In this document: piece by piece, positions 15,639-21,848 of the stretch
Numbering within the stretch: the first letter of the stretch is position 1
Layout: each line of letters opens with the position of its first letter
Assembly: GCA_910584785.1 (NCBI GenBank)
Contig: CAJUDX010000052.1
Coordinates: 1 to 21,848 of the forward strand
Origin: an uncultured Lachnospiraceae bacterium
Lineage (GTDB): Bacteria > Bacillota > Clostridia > Lachnospirales > Lachnospiraceae
DNA: 21,848 bases
Reading direction: 5' to 3'
Program-made: the position numbers and the translations under genes
Notes under the pieces: generated by a model
Databases searched by the model: none
What the model was told of the DNA's origin: nothing
Seen by the model: only the letters and a program-made list of their open reading frames with translations

Positions 15639-16919
15639 TCAGTTTTCTGCTAATTTTCTTAAATCTTCATAAAAATTCGGGTAAGAGATAGTTACACATT
15701 CCGCCCCCAGCACTTCGGTTTCCCTTTCTGCTATAAGTCCCGCTACGGCAAAGGTCATGGCGATGCGGTGGTCGAGATGGCTGTCGATAACTGCGCCATG
15801 CAGTGTCTTTCCGCCGCGGATAATCATTCCGTCTGTGGTTTCAGTGACATCTGCGCCCATAGCGGTCAGGTTTTGCACCATTACGGCAATTCGGTTCGAT
15901 TCTTTTACCTTCAGTTCTGCCGCATCGCGGATAATCGTTTCCCCTTTGGCAAAACATGCCATCATCGCCAGCACCGGCAATTCATCAATTAAGGTTGGGA
16001 TGATGCTCCCTCCGATTTCTGTTCCGTGCAGGCTGCTGTGGCGAACCAGGATATCAGCTACGGCTTCTCCAGAGGTGTTTTGAATATTTTGCAGGCGAAT
16101 ATCGCCCCCCATCGCCCGGCAGATCGTTAAGATACCGTCCCGCGTAGGGTTAATTCCCACATGCCGGATTAAGATTTCTGAATGAGGAATCAGGAGTCCG
16201 GCAGCCAGGAAAAATGCCGCGGAGGAGATATCGCCCGGAACATGGATCGGGCAGGCGTAGAGCTCGTTTGGCGGGTAAATCGTGGCGCTGTTTTCTTCGG
16301 TTAAAATATCCGCTCCAAAATGCCTGAGCATCAGTTCAGAATGATTTCGGGAAAGACAGGGCTCTGTGACCCTGGTCTCGCTGTCGGCATAGAGGCCAGC
16401 CAGAAGTATCGCGGATTTTACCTGGGCAGAGGCGACCGGCGAAGTGTAGTAAATGCCGTGAAGCTGCCTTCCGCAGATATTCAGCGGCGCACAGCCGTTG
16501 TCCGCAATGCTTTGAATGGAAGCGCCCATCTGGGAGAGCGGGTCGATAATTCGTTTCATGGGACGCTTTTGGATAGAGGCGTCGCCGGTCAGAACGGCAC
16601 TAAATTGCTGTCCGGCAAGAATACCGGAGAGCAGACGGGTAGTGGTGCCGCTGTTTCCGCAGTCTAAGGTTTCCTGTGGCGCCTTCAGGCCGTGAAGCCC
16701 GTTTCCATGGACAAGGATGCGGTCCTGGTTGTTCTCAATGTCAACGCCCATTTTTTGAAAGCAGGCGATAGTCGAGAGACAGTCTGCGCCCTGGAGAAAG
16801 CCTGTGATTTCGGTGGTTCCTTTGGCAATGGAGCCGAACATAACGCTGCGGTGGGAGATGGATTTATCCCCTGGTATGGTAATTTCGCCCCTTAAAGGGG
16901 AGCCTGGTGAAAATTTCAT
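15639..16919 (-). CDS. aroA: 3-phosphoshikimate 1-carboxyvinyltransferase (EPSP synthase)
   Basis: A 426-residue enzyme of the shikimate pathway that joins shikimate 3-phosphate and phosphoenolpyruvate. Signatures: PGDKSISHRS (16-25, PEP-binding Lys19), LDCGNSGTTTRLL (85-97) with the glyphosate-site Gly retained, QKRPMKRIIDPL (117-128), and near the end LDHRIAMTFAVAGL. The start is the ATG at 16919; its nearest site (AAAGGA) is about 13 bases upstream, longer than ideal, and a TTG at 16964 is the only other in-frame choice. It lies directly downstream of the prephenate dehydrogenase gene in a three-gene aromatic operon. Sequence pattern resembles the Bacillus-type enzyme. Confidence 0.96.
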   Translation of the reverse strand: MKFSPGSPLRGEITIPGDKSISHRSVMFGSIAKGTTEITGFLQGADCLSTIACFQKMGVDIENNQDRILVHGNGLHGLKAPQETLDCGNSGTTTRLLSGILAGQQFSAVLTGDASIQKRPMKRIIDPLSQMGASIQSIADNGCAPLNICGRQLHGIYYTSPVASAQVKSAILLAGLYADSETRVTEPCLSRNHSELMLRHFGADILTEENSATIYPPNELYACPIHVPGDISSAAFFLAAGLLIPHSEILIRHVGINPTRDGILTICRAMGGDIRLQNIQNTSGEAVADILVRHSSLHGTEIGGSIIPTLIDELPVLAMMACFAKGETIIRDAAELKVKESNRIAVMVQNLTAMGADVTETTDGMIIRGGKTLHGAVIDSHLDHRIAMTFAVAGLIAERETEVLGAECVTISYPNFYEDLRKLAEN

Positions 16920-16976
16920 GGGAGATGGATGTTCCTTTCTTGTTTTTGGGTGCTGGGGTGTCAAGGTAAAAGGCGT

Positions 16977-18104
16977 TTAGGTCCCGATTTCGTAATGATA
17001 TTTTTTTAGCTGTTTTTTTGCCTTTTCCATGGCTTCTTTTTCATAGAATATAATGCGCAGAGCCCCTTCTCCGCGTTCGCGGTTGTGGTTAATTCCAATA
17101 TTTTTAATACTGATTCCCTTTGCCGCCAAAATAACTGAGATGGTGGAAATCGAACCGGGTTCGTCCACGATATCTACAGTAATAGAGTTTTCGGACGCCA
17201 AAATCCCCTTTTCCCTGTCTGCGATGGAGTTTCGGTATTCCCTGGAGGTTTCAAAGAGCTGGTGCAGTGCCGGATGGCTGGCAGCCTTGATTTGAGTGAG
17301 AATTTCTTCCAGAGAGGCGATGTATTCTTCCAGGATTTGGGCAATAGGATTCCGGTTGGTAATACAAATTTGTTCCCACATTTCGGGTGAGGCCGAGGCG
17401 ATGCGGGTAATATCTTTAAACCCTCCGGCGGCTACCTGCTTCATAATGCCCTGGGGACTGTCCGAAGCCCTGACCAGGTTGACCAGGCTGGAGGCCACGA
17501 TATGGGGGAGGTGGCTGATGGCAGCGACGACCTTATCGTGTTCTTCATAATCTAAAACCATGGGGATTGCTCCAATGGCCCTGGCGATTTCCACTAAACG
17601 GCGGGAGTAATCCTGGTTGGCAAAAAAGGACGGCGATGGATTCCCAGAAGGATTGTGCAGGGCAGGGGTGATGATGTAATAGGCATTTTCCAGCAGATGG
17701 TCGTTGGAGTTTTCATAGCCGGTTTTTTCAGAGCCAGCCATAGGGTGTCCTCCGACAAATACCTCTTCCATGCCCAGGCGGATAACTTCCTGATGAATAT
17801 TCGTTTTTGTGCTCCCAACGTCAGTGACAAAGGCTCCTTCTTTTAACAGCGGTCGGATTTGAGCCAGGTACTGGGCATTGTATTCCACGGGTGTGCACAG
17901 GAAAATAACGTCGCATTTTCTGAGTTCTTCCCCAATGCCCTCTAATATGACATCCACAACACCGTCTGCCTTTGCCTGCCTGAGCTTTTCCTGCGTCCGC
18001 ATATAGGCCATAATCGTTATCTCCGGCGTGTGCTGTTTTAATCTTCGGGCGATGGAACCGCCAATCAGTCCCAGGCCGATAAACGCAATGGTTTTTTCTT
18101 TCAT
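16977..18104 (-). CDS. tyrA: Prephenate dehydrogenase with C-terminal ACT domain
   Basis: A 375-residue enzyme that oxidatively decarboxylates prephenate to 4-hydroxyphenylpyruvate, the tyrosine branch. The Rossmann motif IGLGLIGGS (9-17), DVGSTK (95-100), GGHPMAGSEKTGYENS with His120, and a helical dimer domain (DYEEHDKVVAAISHLPH) are all present. Residues about 303-375 (VDIVDEPGSISTISVILAAKGI) form an ACT domain, which usually mediates feedback control by tyrosine. GGAAGG lies about 11 bases before the ATG. It is the middle gene of the aromatic operon, 90 bases after the DAHP synthase gene and 57 bases before the aroA start. Confidence 0.95.
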   Translation of the reverse strand: MKEKTIAFIGLGLIGGSIARRLKQHTPEITIMAYMRTQEKLRQAKADGVVDVILEGIGEELRKCDVIFLCTPVEYNAQYLAQIRPLLKEGAFVTDVGSTKTNIHQEVIRLGMEEVFVGGHPMAGSEKTGYENSNDHLLENAYYIITPALHNPSGNPSPSFFANQDYSRRLVEIARAIGAIPMVLDYEEHDKVVAAISHLPHIVASSLVNLVRASDSPQGIMKQVAAGGFKDITRIASASPEMWEQICITNRNPIAQILEEYIASLEEILTQIKAASHPALHQLFETSREYRNSIADREKGILASENSITVDIVDEPGSISTISVILAAKGISIKNIGINHNRERGEGALRIIFYEKEAMEKAKKQLKKYHYEIGT

Positions 18105-18194
18105 ACAACTTGTTTCCTTCCTGCTTTTTTCTGTGTCAGGCTTCCCCGTATCGGTTGATGCGGTTTGGAAGCGGGGATATCCTTAATATTTTGG

Positions 18195-19208
18195 TTAGAT
18201 GTTTCGCTTTGCCAGGGCAATATAAGGGGATAAATCACCCATCAGCTGTTTAAATTGTTCAAAGGTAAGCGACTGCGGGCCATCGGAGAGAGCGCAGGAG
18301 GGACAGGGATGGACTTCAATCATCAGACCGTCAGCCCCAACGGCGGCAGAGGCCTTGGACAATGGTTCGACAAAGCTTCGGATGCCGGCGGCATGGCTGG
18401 GATCAATAATCACAGGCAGGTGGCTCTTGGTTCGGATAACTGGAACCGCGCTGATGTCCAGGGTATTCCGTGTGGCAGTTTCATAGGTGCGGATGCCGCG
18501 CTCACACAGGACGATATTGGGGTTTCCCTCAGAGATAATATATTCTGCGGCATTGAGCCATTCGTCGATGGTGGCAGCCAGGCCGCGTTTAAGCATGACT
18601 GGGAGACCGGAGCGCCCGGCTTCCTTTAATAATTCAAAATTCTGCATATTCCGCGCGCCGATCTGCAGCATATCCACGTATTTAACCGCCATGGCAAGGG
18701 CACGCAGACTGGTAACTTCGCAGACGGTGGCAAGGCCAGTGGTTCTTCCGGCTTCTTCCATGTACTTTAAACCTTCCTCCTCCAGCCCCTGAAAGGAGTA
18801 GGGGGATGTTCTGGGTTTAAATGCCCCGCCGCGAAGGAAGGTAGCCCCGGCTTTTTTTACGTTTTCGGCACATAAAAGGAGCTGATCATGATTTTCAATC
18901 GCACAGGGGCCAGCCATTACGGTAAAGGTTTCCGGGCCGATTACCGTGTTTTTGACAGAGATACAGGAATCTTCCGGGTGAAATTTTTTATTGACCAGCT
19001 TATAGGATTCTGTGATGGGAACAACCTTGTCCACGCCGTCAAGCAGTTCAAAGTTTGTCCCTTTAAGTTTTCTTTTATCACCGACAACACCGATAATGGT
19101 AACTTCATGACCATGGGAGAGATGAACCTGGAGGCCGTTTTCCTCGATTAACCGTGTGACATGTTCAATTGCTTCGCTGGAAACCTTTGGTTTCATAATG
19201 ATAACCAT
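18195..19208 (-). CDS. aroF: 3-deoxy-7-phosphoheptulonate (DAHP) synthase, type I-beta
   Basis: A 337-residue enzyme that condenses phosphoenolpyruvate and erythrose 4-phosphate, the first committed step to aromatic amino acids. An N-terminal ferredoxin-like regulatory domain (about 1-68) precedes the barrel, as in Thermotoga and other I-beta enzymes. Barrel motifs: AGPCAIE (99-105), RGGAFKPRTSPYSFQG (126-141), IGARNMQNFELL, KRG and IDPSHAAG, with EVHPCPSCALSDGPQSL near the end. The start ATG lies five bases from GAGGAT. It is the first gene of the aromatic operon, transcribed from the promoter at about 19246-19274, and is probably feedback-inhibited by an aromatic end product through the N-terminal domain. 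Confidence 0.95.
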   Translation of the reverse strand: MVIIMKPKVSSEAIEHVTRLIEENGLQVHLSHGHEVTIIGVVGDKRKLKGTNFELLDGVDKVVPITESYKLVNKKFHPEDSCISVKNTVIGPETFTVMAGPCAIENHDQLLLCAENVKKAGATFLRGGAFKPRTSPYSFQGLEEEGLKYMEEAGRTTGLATVCEVTSLRALAMAVKYVDMLQIGARNMQNFELLKEAGRSGLPVMLKRGLAATIDEWLNAAEYIISEGNPNIVLCERGIRTYETATRNTLDISAVPVIRTKSHLPVIIDPSHAAGIRSFVEPLSKASAAVGADGLMIEVHPCPSCALSDGPQSLTFEQFKQLMGDLSPYIALAKRNI

Positions 19209-19245
19209 AATCTATCCTCAACTTTCTTTTTTTTCGGCAACCTCC

Positions 19246-19274
19246 ATTGTACGGCAGAAAAAGGGAAATGTCAA
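19246..19274 (-). promoter_or_regulatory. Near-consensus sigma-A promoter of the aromatic operon
   Basis: On the minus strand TTGACA (19274-19269), a 17-bp spacer and TACAAT (19251-19246) match the consensus closely. Transcription would begin near 19239, giving a leader of only about 30 bases before aroF, too short for a T-box or attenuator. Confidence 0.85.
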
Positions 19275-19307
19275 CGCTTTTGCACGTTGAATTATGACAC
19301 TTCAACG
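19271..19307. promoter_or_regulatory. Three alternating TCAACG/CGTTGA half-sites over the aromatic promoter
   Basis: TCAACG (19271-19276), CGTTGAA (19285-19291) and TTCAACG (19301-19307) alternate in orientation. The outer pair forms a 7-bp inverted repeat with a nine-base spacer; the inner pair forms a 6-bp inverted repeat with an eight-base spacer. The first half-site overlaps the -35 box, so a bound protein would repress the operon. The regulator is not evident in the window. Confidence 0.55.
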
Positions 19308-19412
19308 CGAGAAAAATAAGAAATAATCCACAGATTTTTTTGATTTTAGCAGGGTTTGGACAGGATGGAAAAAAATTGTTGAAAAAGTTTTGGTTAATTC
19401 ATGCAATTTTAC

Positions 19413-19441
19413 TTGTAATCTTTCTGTTTTTTTAGTACAAT
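19413..19441 (+). promoter_or_regulatory. Promoter of the EF-G paralogue gene
   Basis: TTGTAA (19413-19418), a 17-bp spacer and TACAAT (19436-19441) form a good sigma-A promoter on the plus strand, giving a leader of about 140 bases before the main start codon. Confidence 0.7.
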
Positions 19442-19489
19442 ATCATCATGGACTAAAGGCGTTGTTTTGAGGTAGTTCACGAGGAGCAG

Positions 19490-19618
19490 ATGGCAGATAA
19501 CCGAGTTCCATTTGACCTTAAAGAGGCTTTTTCCGAAAATTTTCGGAATAGCCCAACGACAAAAATGATGTACAGGAGGATTGTTTATGAACGTTTATGG
19601 AACCAAAAAAATCCGTAA
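19490..19618 (+). CDS. Possible 42-codon upstream ORF overlapping the EF-G paralogue start
   Basis: An ATG at 19490 follows GAGGAG (19481-19486, three-base gap). Its frame runs 42 codons (MADNRVPFDLKEAF... ...RRIVYERLWNQKNP) to a TAA at 19616-19618. It overlaps the first 32 bases of the EF-G-like gene in another frame. I recognise no family. Its short length means the frame could be open by chance, but the ribosome site, the position inside the leader and the overlap are what a translationally coupled leader peptide would show. Confidence 0.35.
   Translation: MADNRVPFDLKEAFSENFRNSPTTKMMYRRIVYERLWNQKNP
19525..19553 (+). promoter_or_regulatory. Leader hairpin before the EF-G paralogue
   Basis: A perfect 18-bp palindrome, TTCCGAAAATTTTCGGAA (19531-19548), is flanked by GGCT (19525-19528) and AGCC (19550-19553), giving an extended stem. 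It ends about 20 bases before the ribosome site of the main gene and lies inside the possible upstream ORF. There is no T run, so it is not a simple terminator. Confidence 0.6.
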
Positions 19619-21680
19619 CGTTGTATTACTTGGACACGGCGGTGCAGGTAAGACAACCGTTGCCGAAGCTATGGCATTGATTACCGGAGTTACAAAGAGA
19701 ATGGGGAAGGTAACGGATGGAAATACCATCAGCGATTATGATAAGGAAGAAATTAAGAGGCAGTTTTCCATTTCAACCTCATTGATTCCTTTAGAATACA
19801 CGGGTGAGGATGGGCCGATTAAGATTAATTTGCTGGATACTCCTGGTTTCTTTGATTTTGTAGGCGAGGTAGAGGAAGCGGTCAGCGTGGCGGATGCTGC
19901 GATTATCGTGGTCAACTGCAAGGCTGGTATTGAAGTGGGAACGGAAAAGGCATGGGAACTCTGCGAGAAGTTTAACCTGCCGAGAATTATCTTTGTGACG
20001 AATATGGACGACGATCACGCCAGCTACCGTGAACTGGTGCTGAAGCTGGAAACCCGTTTTGGGCGTAAGATTGCTCCCTTCCAGCTGCCAATCCGTGAAA
20101 ATGAAAAGTTTGTTGGTTTTGTCAACGTGGTAAAGATGGCCGGACGCCGTTTTACGAATTTAAGCGACTACGAAGAGTGCCCGATCCCGGATTACGTGGA
20201 GAAAAATCTGGGTATCGCCAGGGAAGCACTGATGGAAGCCGTTGCAGAAACCAGTGAAGAATATATGGAGAGGTATTTCTCTGGGGAAGAGTTTACCCAG
20301 GAGGAGATCTCCGAGGCGCTCAGAACCTTCGTTATCGACGGAAGCATCGTTCCGGTTATGATGGGTTCCGGTATTAACTGTCAGGGCTTCCGCGTGCTTT
20401 TGCAGGCGATTGACAAGTATTTCCCGTCACCGGATAAGTATGAGTGTGTGGGCGTGGATGTGTCCACCGGTGAGCGCTTTACGGCAAAATATAACGACGA
20501 TGTATCGCTGTCCGCAAGGGTATTTAAGACCATCGTCGATCCGTTTATCGGAAAATATTCATTGATGAAGATCTGCACGGGTACCTTAAAGCCCGATATG
20601 ACCGTTTATAATGTCAATAAAGATGCAGAAGAAAAGATTGGAAAGATTTACCTGTTAAGAGGCAAGGATCAGATTGAAGTTTCCGAACTGAAAGCCGGCG
20701 ATATCGGCGCTGTGGCTAAGCTGACCGTTACCCAGACCGGCGATACCATGGCGGTTCGCACAGCCCCGATTGTTTACCATAAGCCGCAGATTTCCACACC
20801 TTACACCTACATGGCGTACAAGGCGGTGAATAAGGGTGACGATGATAAGATTTCCTCCGCACTGGCAAAGCTGATGGAGGAGGATCTGACCTTAAAGACC
20901 GTAAACGATGCAGAGAATCGTCAGGCACTGCTTTATGCGATTGGCGATCAGCAGCTTGACGTTGTGGTAAGCAAGCTTCAGACCCGCTATAAAGTGGATG
21001 TTGTTTTATCCAAGCCGAAATTTGCCTTCCGCGAAACCTTAAAGAAGAAGGTTAAGGTACAGGGCAAGCACAAGAAGCAGTCTGGCGGACACGGACAGTA
21101 TGGCGATGTTATTATGGAATTTGAGCCGTCCGGCGATCTGGAAACACCTTATATCTTTGAAGAGAAGGTATTTGGCGGTTCCGTTCCGAAGAACTACTTC
21201 CCGGCAGTGGAAAAGGGGCTTCAGGAATGTGTATTAAAGGGACCGTTGGCTGGATATCCCGTCGTTGGCATGAAGGCTACCCTTCTGGATGGTTCCTATC
21301 ATCCAGTAGATTCCTCTGAAATGGCCTTTAAGATGGCGACGATCCTGGCATTTAAGAAAGGCTTTATGGATGCAGGCCCAGTCCTCTTAGAGCCGATTGC
21401 TTCCCTGAAGGTAACGGTGCCGGATAAGTTTACCGGTGATGTTATGGGCGACTTAAACCGCAGAAGAGGACGTGTACTGGGCATGAACTCCGACCACCAC
21501 GGCAAACAGATTATTGAAGCGGATATCCCGATGTCTGAACTGTTCGGATATAATACCGATCTGCGCTCCATGACCGGCGGTATCGGTGTGTATGAATATG
21601 AATTTGCCCGCTACGAGCAGGCACCGGGTGATGTACAGAAGAAAGAAGTCGAGGCAAGAGCAGCGAAGGAAGAAGAGTAA
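19587..21680 (+). CDS. EF-G-like translational GTPase (paralogue)
   Basis: A 697-residue protein with the full EF-G layout. The GTPase domain has GHGGAGKT (16-23) and LLDTPG (82-87); then come a beta-barrel domain II, domain III, domain IV with SGGHGQYGDV, and domain V with NRRRGRVLGM. Features set it apart from housekeeping EF-G. The switch I RGITI-type motif is replaced by KRQFSIS (about 57-63), and the guanine-recognition NKxD motif reads TNMDDD (138-143). It therefore fits the EF-G2/EF-G-like group whose role in translation or ribosome recycling is less clear. The start is the ATG at 19587, six bases after AGGAGGA. It is a single gene with its own promoter and terminator. Confidence 0.9.
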   Translation: MNVYGTKKIRNVVLLGHGGAGKTTVAEAMALITGVTKRMGKVTDGNTISDYDKEEIKRQFSISTSLIPLEYTGEDGPIKINLLDTPGFFDFVGEVEEAVSVADAAIIVVNCKAGIEVGTEKAWELCEKFNLPRIIFVTNMDDDHASYRELVLKLETRFGRKIAPFQLPIRENEKFVGFVNVVKMAGRRFTNLSDYEECPIPDYVEKNLGIAREALMEAVAETSEEYMERYFSGEEFTQEEISEALRTFVIDGSIVPVMMGSGINCQGFRVLLQAIDKYFPSPDKYECVGVDVSTGERFTAKYNDDVSLSARVFKTIVDPFIGKYSLMKICTGTLKPDMTVYNVNKDAEEKIGKIYLLRGKDQIEVSELKAGDIGAVAKLTVTQTGDTMAVRTAPIVYHKPQISTPYTYMAYKAVNKGDDDKISSALAKLMEEDLTLKTVNDAENRQALLYAIGDQQLDVVVSKLQTRYKVDVVLSKPKFAFRETLKKKVKVQGKHKKQSGGHGQYGDVIMEFEPSGDLETPYIFEEKVFGGSVPKNYFPAVEKGLQECVLKGPLAGYPVVGMKATLLDGSYHPVDSSEMAFKMATILAFKKGFMDAGPVLLEPIASLKVTVPDKFTGDVMGDLNRRRGRVLGMNSDHHGKQIIEADIPMSELFGYNTDLRSMTGGIGVYEYEFARYEQAPGDVQKKEVEARAAKEEE

Positions 21681-21698
21681 AATAGTTTGTTTTTACAC

Positions 21699-21737
21699 AA
21701 AATCAGAGTCACCATTTTTGGTGATTCTGATTTTATC
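21699..21737 (+). terminator. Terminator of the EF-G paralogue gene
   Basis: A 16-bp stem with one G-T pair (21699-21714 with 21719-21734) and a four-base T loop ends in TTTTAT. It begins 19 bases after the stop codon. Confidence 0.88.
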
Positions 21738-21840
21738 CGTAGGGAATTTTCGATAAAAAGTTATTTGACTGTTTATGATAGTGGAACTAAAGAATAATTT
21801 ATAAATAATTAAACATACTTATAGGAGAGTGATAAATAAG

Positions 21841-21848
21841 ATGCTATT
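21841..21848 (+). CDS. Possible start of the next gene (truncated by the window end)
   Basis: ATGCTATT at the very end follows AGGAG (21823-21827) by 13 bases; an in-frame GTG at 21829 is too close to the site. A TTGACT box at 21765-21770 lies upstream without a clear -10. Too little is visible to say more. Confidence 0.35.

Noticed and set aside
18105..18194. Possible hairpin (TCCCCG/CGGGGA) between aroF and tyrA
   Set aside because: The 6-bp stem has a long loop and no T run; too weak to call a terminator inside an apparent operon.
8415..19208. Idea that the aromatic operon supplies tyrosine-derived amines to the lipid-condensation operon
   Set aside because: Only proximity supports it; the two operons have separate promoters and regulators and no decarboxylase gene is present.

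Overview
The window looks like a chromosomal segment of a gut-type Firmicute, most likely a Lachnospiraceae/Clostridia member. Grounds: strong AGGAGG-type ribosome sites, sigma-A promoters of the TTGACA-17-TACAAT kind, cell-wall-binding repeats of the clostridial type, a Bacillus-like EPSP synthase, and single-membrane style lipoprotein and exported proteins. No rRNA, tRNA, CRISPR array or transposase was seen.

Layout. (1) 1-330: the C-terminal end of a gene with an HExxH motif and a terminator. (2) 421-5890: an MMPL/RND-family transporter and an overlapping exported coiled-coil protein on the minus strand, divergent from a TetR regulator; the shared intergenic region holds overlapping promoters and several palindromes. 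(3) 5956-8350: a secreted subtilisin-like protease and a methionine-rich lipoprotein, the latter preceded by a long purine-rich leader and followed by a strong terminator and a 10-bp-phased T-tract array. (4) 8415-13018, minus strand: a compact five-gene operon transcribed as SCP2 protein, alpha/beta hydrolase, stand-alone condensation domain, acyl carrier protein, fatty-acyl AMP ligase. It is divergent from a second TetR gene, with a perfect TCGACCA-T-TGGTCGA operator candidate between them. (5) 13267-15419, plus strand: this TetR, a cytidylate-kinase-like protein and a secreted protein with cell-wall-binding repeats. (6) 15420-15638: a structured intergenic region with hairpins and a 32-bp direct repeat. 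(7) 15639-19208, minus strand: aromatic amino acid genes in the order DAHP synthase, prephenate dehydrogenase, EPSP synthase, from a near-consensus promoter overlapped by CAACG half-sites. (8) 19490-21740, plus strand: an EF-G paralogue, with a possible 42-codon upstream ORF overlapping its start, and a terminator. The last bases probably begin another gene.

How they fit together. The best candidate for an under-described system is the region 4 operon. It has the minimum parts to activate a carboxylic (fatty) acid, load it onto a carrier protein and condense it with an amine: a small NRPS-like lipid-amide pathway under its own TetR control. The MMPL transporter with its exported coiled-coil partner is a second TetR-controlled system that could handle lipids or hydrophobic compounds; any link between the two is only inference from proximity.
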